Shown: piece after piece, positions 50,326 to 57,607 of the stretch | Position numbering within the stretch: the first letter of the stretch is position 1 | Layout: every line of letters begins with the position of its first letter | Source of the DNA: Caproicibacter sp046707225 | GTDB lineage: Bacteria > Bacillota > Clostridia > Oscillospirales > Acutalibacteraceae | Reading direction: 5' to 3' | Assembly (NCBI RefSeq): GCF_046707225.1 | Contig: NZ_JBJKOP010000032.1 | Span: 124,001 to 188,000, forward strand | DNA length: 64,000 nt | Program-made: the position numbers and the translations under genes | The notes under the pieces: model-generated | Seen by the model: only the letters and a program-made list of their open reading frames with translations | The model's database searches: none | What the model was told of the DNA's origin: nothing

Positions 50326-52089
50326 ATGAGTAATCACGAATATTCCATGCCGGGCTATTTTCAGAATATGCCCGTGGTCGGGAGCCCTTTAAGCCGGCTG
50401 AATGAAGAGAATGAAACAGAATTTAAAAAGGTGGAAGAAGAAATTCTTCAGCTTGTAAAAGAAGCGGAAGACGCAGGCCGTCCCGACGAGTCCATCAGGC
50501 AGTCCGGCCAGATGACGGCAATGGACCGCGTCCGCGCGCTGGTTGACGAGGGCACCTGGTGCCCTCTTAACAGCCTGTATAATCCCGCTGGCAACGCGAA
50601 CCATTCCACCGCAATTATAAAAGGTCTTGGCCGCATTCACGGAAAATGGGCCGTCGTGGTTGCGTCCGACAATAAAAAGCTGGCGGGAGCCTGGGTGCCG
50701 GGACAGTCCGAAAACCTGCTTCGTGCTTCCGATACCGCGAAATGCCTTCATATTCCGCTCGTTTATATTCTGAACTGCAGCGGAGTGAAACTGGATGAAC
50801 AGGAGAAGGTTTACGCAAACCGCCGCGGCGGCGGAACGCCGTTTTACCGCAACGCGGAACTGCAGCAGCTGGGTGTGCCGGTCATTGTCGGCATTTACGG
50901 CACAAATCCCGCGGGCGGCGGTTACCACAGCATCAGCCCGACCGTTCTGATCGCGCACGCAAAGGCCAATATGGCCGTCGGCGGCGCGGGAATCCTGGGT
51001 GGAATGAACCCGAAGGGATACATGGATCTGGAAGGAGCCGAGCAGCTGATCAAGGCGCAGTCGCAGGCGAAAGTGGACCCGCCGGGCTCCATTGCCGTCC
51101 ATTACAGCCAGACGGGATTTTTCCGCGAGGTTTACACCGAAGAGCTCGGCGTGCTGGAAGCCATTAAAAAATACATGGACGATATTCCGGCCTATAACCT
51201 TGATTTCTTCCGTGTGGATGATCCGCGCGAGCCGCAGTACGACCCGAATGAGCTGTACGACGTTGTGCCGATGAACCAGAAAAAGCCCTACAATATTTAT
51301 GATGTTCTCGGCCGCGTATTCGATAACAGCGAATTTTCGGAATTCAAACCCGGTTACGGCCCTGAAATTGTAACGGGCCTTGCAAAGGTTGACGGTCTTC
51401 TGGTCGGCGTGGTCGCGAATATGCAGGGCCTGCTGATGCAGTATCCGGAATATAAAGAAAACGCCGTGGGCATCGGCGGCAAGCTGTACCGCCAGGGCCT
51501 GATTAAAATGAATGAGTTTGTAACGCTTTGCGCCCGCGACCGTCTGCCGATCATTTGGATTCAGGATACGACGGGAATCGATGTCGGCGACGACGCGGAA
51601 CGCGCGGAGCTCCTGGGTCTGGGCCAGTCCCTGATCTATTCCATAGAAAATTCCGGCGTTCCGCAGATGGAAATTACCCTGCGCAAGGGAAGCGCCGCCG
51701 CGCACTACGTCATGGGCGGCCCGCAGGGCAACACCACCAACGCGTTTTCGCTGGGAACGGCGGCAACCGAGATGTTCGTGATGAACGGCGAAACCGCCGC
51801 AGCAGCGATGTATTCCAGAAGACTGGTAAAAGATAAGAAAGCCGGCAAAGACCTTCAGCCGACGATCGACAAAATGAACGAAATGATTCAGGAATATGTG
51901 GAAAAATCCCGTCCGAAGTTCTGTGCACAGGAAGGCTTTGTGGATGAGGTTGTCCAGCTTCCGCAGATTCGCGGCTACGCAAAGGCGTTTGTCAATTCCG
52001 TTTATCAGAATCCGGAATCGATCTGCGCGTTCCATCAAATGCTGTTACCTCGCGTGCTTCGCGATTATAATACGTTCCAAAAGAAGTAA
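50326..52089 (+). CDS. gcdA: glutaconyl-CoA decarboxylase alpha subunit (carboxyltransferase)
   Basis: 587 residues, matching the family length. Two crotonase-like carboxyltransferase halves: N-terminal with IIKGLGRIHGKWAVVVASDN, NRRGGGTPFYRN and GIYGTNPAGGGYHSISP, C-terminal with IWIQDTTGIDVGDDAERAEL and LRKGSAAAHYVMGGPQGN. Transfers the carboxyl group of glutaconyl-CoA to biotin on GcdC, giving crotonyl-CoA. AAAGGAG seven bases before ATG. Last gene before a 375-base gap. Confidence 0.95.
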   Translation: MSNHEYSMPGYFQNMPVVGSPLSRLNEENETEFKKVEEEILQLVKEAEDAGRPDESIRQSGQMTAMDRVRALVDEGTWCPLNSLYNPAGNANHSTAIIKGLGRIHGKWAVVVASDNKKLAGAWVPGQSENLLRASDTAKCLHIPLVYILNCSGVKLDEQEKVYANRRGGGTPFYRNAELQQLGVPVIVGIYGTNPAGGGYHSISPTVLIAHAKANMAVGGAGILGGMNPKGYMDLEGAEQLIKAQSQAKVDPPGSIAVHYSQTGFFREVYTEELGVLEAIKKYMDDIPAYNLDFFRVDDPREPQYDPNELYDVVPMNQKKPYNIYDVLGRVFDNSEFSEFKPGYGPEIVTGLAKVDGLLVGVVANMQGLLMQYPEYKENAVGIGGKLYRQGLIKMNEFVTLCARDRLPIIWIQDTTGIDVGDDAERAELLGLGQSLIYSIENSGVPQMEITLRKGSAAAHYVMGGPQGNTTNAFSLGTAATEMFVMNGETAAAAMYSRRLVKDKKAGKDLQPTIDKMNEMIQEYVEKSRPKFCAQEGFVDEVVQLPQIRGYAKAFVNSVYQNPESICAFHQMLLPRVLRDYNTFQKK

Positions 52090-52241
52090 GATCACGCGGC
52101 TTTCGTGCTGTGACTTTCATTAGCTTTAAATAGGATCTGCCAAATTCATCTGTGAAAGGCGTCTGCTTTTTTCCGAAAAGAGAAGGGAAAGCGCGGGACG
52201 ATTTCTGACGGAAATGCTTTTCGGAATCGGAAAGGAGGAAA

Positions 52242-52316
52242 ATGAAAACCGAAAAGCGCAGCCGGAATCAAGAGCAGCGAATGCGGAGGAATGATCTGTA
52301 TTACTTGAATGCTTGA
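52242..52316 (+). CDS. 24-codon ORF with strong ribosome site upstream of gltS
   Basis: ATG preceded closely by AGGAGG encodes MKTEKRSRNQEQRMRRNDLY plus YLNA. The peptide is highly basic and unlike any family I know. The spacing from AGGAGG (four bases) is short. It may be a leader peptide or chance. Confidence 0.3.
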   Translation: MKTEKRSRNQEQRMRRNDLYYLNA

Positions 52317-52371
52317 TGCTTCCTTGGCAGGAACTATTGGAAACAAATAAACAAGGGGAGAAGTATTAACA

Positions 52372-52446
52372 ATGACTCTTACGAACGGTATTCTTCGATC
52401 TGTGTTCCAAGACGGACCCTTTGCCCCGCGCTTTGTGTGCAATTAA
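52372..52446 (+). CDS. second 24-codon ORF immediately upstream of gltS
   Basis: ATG with GGGGAG eleven bases upstream encodes MTLTNGILRSVFQDGPFAPR plus FVCN; its stop is 18 bases before the gltS ATG and just ahead of the gltS ribosome site. Position suits a leader peptide whose translation affects gltS. No family match. Confidence 0.3.
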   Translation: MTLTNGILRSVFQDGPFAPRFVCN

Positions 52447-52464
52447 GTAGGAGGAGAATGAATT

Positions 52465-53715
52465 ATGGATAAAATGATGACCTATTTTGGGACTTTCACC
52501 GCCGCGAAAGACGGTGCCGTTGCCTCTTTCAAATTCGAGTATCTGACTACGCTTTTGTTCGCTGCGATTGTTATTTTCGTAGGGCAGGCTATGGTCAAAC
52601 ATTCCAAGCTGCTTCGCAAATATGCTATTCCGGCCCCGGTTGTATCCGGCTTGATTTTTTCAATCATCGTTTCCGTTATCAAGGGCTCCGGAGCCATCGG
52701 ATTTGAATTCGACACAAAAATCATGAAGGACTTCACACAGAATATTTTCTTCCTGTGCGTTGGGTTCGGCTTCAGCACAAAGATGCTGAAACATGCAGGT
52801 GGAAAGCTGTGTGCCAAAATCGCATTTGCGGCTATTTTGCTGATCACGCTGCAGGATGTGGCGGGCGTCGGACTCGGTAAACTAATCGGAATGGATCCGC
52901 TGCTCGCGCTGCAGTGCTCTTCTGCTGCTATGTCCGGCGGCGTTGGAACCGCATCTGCTTTCGGTCCTATTTTCAAAGGCTGGGGCGCAGACGCCGCGAC
53001 AACGGTTGGCGTTGCGGCAGGTACGATGGGAAATATCATGGGCTCCGTCATCGGCGGCCCGGTCGCGGCATTCCTGATCGCCCGCTACGCGCTGAAGGCT
53101 GACCCGAATGATAAACCGGCGGAGCTGGCAAACGGAAAGGTCAACGCGCTGGAAAACCACAGCATGGTCAGAGCGTTCGCAATGCTGCTTCTGCTTGCCG
53201 GACTCGGCATGCCAATTTACTTCCTGTTGGACAGCATCCCGATGATTTCCATGCCTAAGTTCATCGGCTGCCTGTTTGCCGGCGCAATTGGCCGTAATGT
53301 ACTGGAGGCCACTCACCAGAATACTTACGAGCCAGAAGTCAATGCCCTTGAGCACATGTTCCTGGAACTGTACCTGGCTCTGGTGCTCATGACCATCGAC
53401 CTTACAAAGCTCGTTTCGGTTGCCGGCCAGATGGGCATTATCCTTCTGATGCAGGCAGTTCTGATTGCTGTGTTCGGCATCTTCATTTCGTTCAGACTTT
53501 TCGGGAAAGACTACGGCGCAGCGGTCATGACCGCCGGCAACATCGGTTGGGGCTGCGGTTCCGGTCCGAACGCGGTTGCGAACGAAAAAGCAATCATGGA
53601 CGAATATGGCTGGCACAACATCGCATGGGTTCTTTATCCGTCTTTCGCTGTTATCATCGACGATATTTACAACCCAATTTTCCTTTCGGTTTTCGGCAGT
53701 CTGTTTAAGCACTAA
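52465..53715 (+). CDS. gltS: sodium/glutamate symporter
   Basis: 416 residues, about ten membrane segments. GltS family features: KYAIPAPVVSGLIFSII, CSSAAMSGGVGTASAFGPIF and GWGCGSGPNAVANEKAIMDEY (two pseudo-repeats with Gly/Ser-rich hairpins). Imports glutamate with Na+. Its place inside the glutamate fermentation genes is consistent: the Na+ gradient made by the Gcd decarboxylase can drive uptake of its own substrate. AGGAGG precedes ATG. Confidence 0.93.
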   Translation: MDKMMTYFGTFTAAKDGAVASFKFEYLTTLLFAAIVIFVGQAMVKHSKLLRKYAIPAPVVSGLIFSIIVSVIKGSGAIGFEFDTKIMKDFTQNIFFLCVGFGFSTKMLKHAGGKLCAKIAFAAILLITLQDVAGVGLGKLIGMDPLLALQCSSAAMSGGVGTASAFGPIFKGWGADAATTVGVAAGTMGNIMGSVIGGPVAAFLIARYALKADPNDKPAELANGKVNALENHSMVRAFAMLLLLAGLGMPIYFLLDSIPMISMPKFIGCLFAGAIGRNVLEATHQNTYEPEVNALEHMFLELYLALVLMTIDLTKLVSVAGQMGIILLMQAVLIAVFGIFISFRLFGKDYGAAVMTAGNIGWGCGSGPNAVANEKAIMDEYGWHNIAWVLYPSFAVIIDDIYNPIFLSVFGSLFKH

Positions 53716-53936
53716 AAAGACGACACGTATCACCTGATTTTCTGAAATCACTTGAACCCGAAGAAAGTTCGGAGTAAAGTATGACTTGGCATGAAGGCCG
53801 CTGCAGCGAACGGAAACGTAACCATGCGGCGGCCGCTGCCGCGTCTTGGGGGCCGGATCGAAACCACGCCGTCGGGGCGTCGGCTGTATGCGGGCGGAAA
53901 CGCTCACGGAAAATCATCTTTCTAAGGAAGGTAATT

Positions 53937-54719
53937 ATGAATACGCTTTATACGATGGGAATCGATATCGGCTCGACGGCCTCAAAATGCGTGATCCTGA
54001 AAGACGGAAAAGAAATCGTCAGCAAATCGCTGATTTCCGTCGGTGCCGGTACCAGCGGGCCTTCGAGGGCGATCGCGGAGGTGCTGGAAAACGGCGGACT
54101 GAAACGAGAGGATATGGCCTTTGTTCTGGCCACCGGATACGGCAGAAACTCCCTTGAAATTGCGGATAAGCAGATGAGTGAGCTGAGCTGCCACGCGCAC
54201 GGCGCCCATTTCCTATTTCCAAATGTGCATACGGTGATCGACATCGGAGGTCAGGACGCGAAAGTTCTTCATGTCGGCGACGACGGGAATCTGGTCAATT
54301 TTGTCATGAACGATAAATGTGCGGCCGGAACCGGAAGATTCCTGGATGTTATGGCGCGTGTTCTGGAAATTGACGTCGGCGATCTCGCTGGGCTTGGAGC
54401 AAAGTCTCAGGTTCAGGTCGAAATCAGCTCCACCTGCACCGTGTTTGCGGAATCGGAGGTTATTTCCCAATTGGCGAAGGGGACGGACCGCTGCGACATT
54501 ATCGACGGAATCCATCGCTCGGTTGCCGGTCGGGTCGCGGGGCTGGCCCGCCGCGTAGGAGTTCAGCCGGACGTCGTCATGACGGGCGGTGTCGCAAAGA
54601 ATTACGGAGTTTTGCACGCGCTCGAAAAAGAGCTGAATACAGAAATTCAGACATCTCCGCTTGCCCAATATAACGGCGCCCTGGGTGCCGCGTTGTTTGC
54701 TTTTGAGAAATGCAGGTAA
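53937..54719 (+). CDS. hgdC: activator of (R)-2-hydroxyglutaryl-CoA dehydratase
   Basis: 260 residues. ASKHA-type ATPase with GIDIGSTASKCVIL, GGQDAKVL and MTGGVAKNYGV. Cys128 (NDKCAAGTGRF) and Cys167 (SSTCTVFAESEV) are the ligands of the single [4Fe-4S] cluster shared between two monomers. It injects an electron into HgdAB with ATP hydrolysis. The ATG at 53937 with AAGGAAGG upstream gives the normal family N terminus. An in-frame ATG at 53781, also with a GGAG site, would add 52 residues of low-complexity sequence. Confidence 0.94.
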   Translation: MNTLYTMGIDIGSTASKCVILKDGKEIVSKSLISVGAGTSGPSRAIAEVLENGGLKREDMAFVLATGYGRNSLEIADKQMSELSCHAHGAHFLFPNVHTVIDIGGQDAKVLHVGDDGNLVNFVMNDKCAAGTGRFLDVMARVLEIDVGDLAGLGAKSQVQVEISSTCTVFAESEVISQLAKGTDRCDIIDGIHRSVAGRVAGLARRVGVQPDVVMTGGVAKNYGVLHALEKELNTEIQTSPLAQYNGALGAALFAFEKCR

Positions 54720-54906
54720 GATCCTTTTGCTTCTTATAAGGGATGATTCCTATTAAGTTTGCACATCCAAATGTGCAGCGACCATCATGCTGGTTTTTGA
54801 CAGAATCCGTATCAGAACAAAATTCGCATCTGCCCGTGAAAATACTCTATCGCTTTCAGCAAAAGATTCTGCCGGCAGCATAATAACAGTTAGGAGGAAG
54901 CTATTT

Positions 54907-56193
54907 ATGAACGACAAGGAGAAGGCGGAGCAGGCCCCTGTTTCGGCAGAGGCGGCTCCCGTCAAGAAGAAGAAAACTCAGTCTCCCGGTGTTTTGGCTC
55001 TGCAGAAGGTCGTCAATGATGTTTATCAGGCGGCCCGCGACGCAAAAAAGGAAGGGAAACTTGTCGGATGGTCTTCATCCAAATTCCCCTGCGAAATTGC
55101 CGAAACCTTTGATTTGAATGTTGTATACCCCGAAAATCAGGCTGCGGGCATCGCCGCGCACCACGACGATACACGTCTCTGCACGATCGCCGAAAACGAG
55201 GGCTACGACGCCGATATCTGCTCTTACGCCCGCATCAATCTTGCCTATGCGATGGGCAACGAGACGACAAACGAGGGCAGGCGGATGCCGATGCCGGATT
55301 TTGTTCTTTGCTGCAACAACATCTGCAACTGCATGACAAAATGGTATGAGAACATCGCCCGTATCCACAACATTCCCCTGATTATGGTCGACATTCCTTA
55401 CTCCAACCATCCAGAGGTCGACGACGACTTTGTTGCCTATGTTCGCGGTCAGTTCGATATCGCGATCAAACAGCTCGAGGAATTGACGGGTAAAAACTTT
55501 GATGAAGAGAAATTTAAACGCGTTTGCGGATATGCGAACCGTACGGCGAACGCATGGATGAAAGTCTGCGACTATTTGCAGTACAAGCCGTCGCCGATGT
55601 CCGGTTTCGACCTGTTTAACCACATGGCGGATGTTGTTACTGCCCGCGGTAAACAGACAACGGCAGAAGCATTTGAATTGCTGGCTAGCGAGCTTGAGGA
55701 AAACCTGAAGACTGGTAAGTCCACCCTTCCGTTCCCGGAACAGCACAGAATCATGATGGAGGGAATTCCGCCGTGGCCGCATCTTCGCGAGCTGTTTAAG
55801 CCTTTGAAAGAGCATGGCCTGAATGTAACGGCGGTTGTTTACGCCCCTGCGTTTGCGTTCCGGTTTAACGATGTCGAAGGCATGGCGCGTTCTTATGCCG
55901 TGGCCCCGAACAGCGTCTGCCTCGAAAAGGGCGTTGACTGGCGTTCGCAGTTGTGCAAGGACAACAAGGTTGACGGCGCTCTCGTTCATTACAACAGAGC
56001 CTGCAAGGCCTGGTCCGGCTATATGCCCGAAATGCAGCGCCGCTGGCAGAATGAGCTCGGAATTCCGGTTGTCGGCTATGACGGCGACCAGGCCGACGCC
56101 AGAAACTTTAACGCGGCCCAGTATGAAACCCGCGTGCAGGCTCTTGTTGAAGCAATGGAAGAAGCCGACAGGAAAAAGGAGAGTGGAAAATAA
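54907..56193 (+). CDS. hgdA: (R)-2-hydroxyglutaryl-CoA dehydratase subunit A
   Basis: 428 residues. A charged N-terminal segment with a Lys-rich stretch (VKKKKTQSPG) is followed by the dehydratase domain: VYPENQAAGIAAHHDD, FVLCCNNICNCMTKWYEN (cluster Cys ligands) and IPVVGYDGDQADARNFN. Removes water from 2-hydroxyglutaryl-CoA to give glutaconyl-CoA by a ketyl radical mechanism. The ATG at 54907 has AGGAGG upstream. Its stop overlaps the hgdB start (TAATG). Confidence 0.95.
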   Translation: MNDKEKAEQAPVSAEAAPVKKKKTQSPGVLALQKVVNDVYQAARDAKKEGKLVGWSSSKFPCEIAETFDLNVVYPENQAAGIAAHHDDTRLCTIAENEGYDADICSYARINLAYAMGNETTNEGRRMPMPDFVLCCNNICNCMTKWYENIARIHNIPLIMVDIPYSNHPEVDDDFVAYVRGQFDIAIKQLEELTGKNFDEEKFKRVCGYANRTANAWMKVCDYLQYKPSPMSGFDLFNHMADVVTARGKQTTAEAFELLASELEENLKTGKSTLPFPEQHRIMMEGIPPWPHLRELFKPLKEHGLNVTAVVYAPAFAFRFNDVEGMARSYAVAPNSVCLEKGVDWRSQLCKDNKVDGALVHYNRACKAWSGYMPEMQRRWQNELGIPVVGYDGDQADARNFNAAQYETRVQALVEAMEEADRKKESGK

Positions 56194-57335
56194 TGGCGAT
56201 TGCGGAAAAATTAGCGGAATTCAGAAAAATTGCCGACAATCCGAAGGCACAGCTGGAGCATTATAAGGCAAAAGGAATGAAAGCCGTCGGCATCATGCCT
56301 TACTTCGCTCCGGAAGAGCTGGTTTTCGCCGCCGGAATGTTTCCCGCGGGGATGTGGGGCTCCAACACCAAGACGATTTCCCGCGCGAAGGAATACTGCG
56401 CAAGCTTTTACTGCTCCCTGGTGCAGCTTGACCTTGAAATGCTTCTGGACGGCACGATGGACGGTTTGGACGCGGTGATTACACCGACCTGCTGTGATAC
56501 GCTCCGCCCGAATTCCCAGAACATCAAGGTCGCCATGAAAGACAAAATGAAGGTTATCTTCCTGGCGCACCCCCAGAACCGTTTCCCCGAATGCGGCGTG
56601 AAATACACGGAATCCTGCTACAATAAAATCCGTGCGGAACTGGACGAGGTTTCCGGCCATAAGACGACCGATGAAGAGATTCAGAACGCGATTAAGGTTT
56701 ACAACCGTTCCCGCGCGGCCCGCAGGGAGTTCGTAAAACTGGCCGGGGCACACCCGGAGGCGGTTTCCGCGGTCATGAGGAGCGGCGTTTTAAAGGCCTC
56801 CTATTTTATGCGGAAGGATGAATACGCCGACAAGCTGGAAACCTTGAATGCGGAGCTGAAATCGCTTCCGGCTTCCGACTGGAAGGGCGTCAGAATCGTA
56901 ACTTCCGGCATCATCTGCGATAATCCCACGCTCCTGAAAATCCTTGACGAGAATCAATGCGCGATTGTTGCCGATGATGTGGCTCAGGAAACGCGCTCCT
57001 TCCGCTGCGATGCTCCTGAAGATGACGCGGACCCGATCCATGCGCTCGCAATCCAGTTCAGGGATCAGGATTACGATATTCTTCTCTATGACAAGTTCTC
57101 GAGCCAGAACCGCCGCGGCGAGTACGTCGCCAAGATGTGCAAAGACAATCACGCCGACGGCTTAATCCTTTTCATGCAGCAGTTCTGCGATCCGGAAGAA
57201 ATGGAGTATCCGTACCTGAAAAAAGCCCTGGATGCGGCTGGTATTCCTCATATCCGTCTGGGAATCGATCATCAGATGCGCGACTTTGGTCAGGCTCAGA
57301 CTGCAATTCAGGCGTTTGCCGACGTTCTGGGCTAA
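56193..57335 (+). CDS. hgdB: (R)-2-hydroxyglutaryl-CoA dehydratase subunit B
   Basis: 380 residues, standard length. Features MKAVGIMPYFAPEELVFAAG, CASFYCSLVQLDLEM, TPTCCDTLRP (Cys ligands of its own [4Fe-4S] cluster) and GLILFMQQFCDPEEMEYP. Pairs with HgdA. Last gene of the cluster; terminator follows. Confidence 0.95.
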   Translation: MAIAEKLAEFRKIADNPKAQLEHYKAKGMKAVGIMPYFAPEELVFAAGMFPAGMWGSNTKTISRAKEYCASFYCSLVQLDLEMLLDGTMDGLDAVITPTCCDTLRPNSQNIKVAMKDKMKVIFLAHPQNRFPECGVKYTESCYNKIRAELDEVSGHKTTDEEIQNAIKVYNRSRAARREFVKLAGAHPEAVSAVMRSGVLKASYFMRKDEYADKLETLNAELKSLPASDWKGVRIVTSGIICDNPTLLKILDENQCAIVADDVAQETRSFRCDAPEDDADPIHALAIQFRDQDYDILLYDKFSSQNRRGEYVAKMCKDNHADGLILFMQQFCDPEEMEYPYLKKALDAAGIPHIRLGIDHQMRDFGQAQTAIQAFADVLG

Positions 57336-57375
57336 CGATTACTTGTTTATAACGAACTTATTTTCCTGATCCATC

Positions 57376-57409
57376 AAAAAGGCGGTCTCTGAAAGGAGGC
57401 TGCCTTTTT
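57376..57409 (+). terminator. terminator of the glutamate-fermentation cluster
   Basis: AAAAAGGC (57376-57383) pairs with GCCTTTTT (57402-57409) with additional inner CTC/GAG pairing, about 40 bases after hgdB. Confidence 0.8.
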
Positions 57410-57489
57410 GCATTCGGGAATCAAGGTTTGCCCAGCATTGCCGCGTGTTTTCGATGGGGCAGAAGAGAGCTGAAAAAAGAGAGAAAGGG

Positions 57490-57518
57490 TTGCTTCTTGT
57501 CATATTTTAGTTTATAAT
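57490..57518 (+). promoter_or_regulatory. promoter of the SH3/lysozyme gene
   Basis: TTGCTT (57490-57495), 17-base spacer, TATAAT (57513-57518), 90 bases before the ATG. Confidence 0.65.
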
Positions 57519-57607
57519 CAAGACAGATTTTATAACTTTTAGTAATAATTTGGATTAGAATAATCGTGGCATTAGGGGAACAAAAGGTTCCGCTTGGAGT
57601 GAATCGA

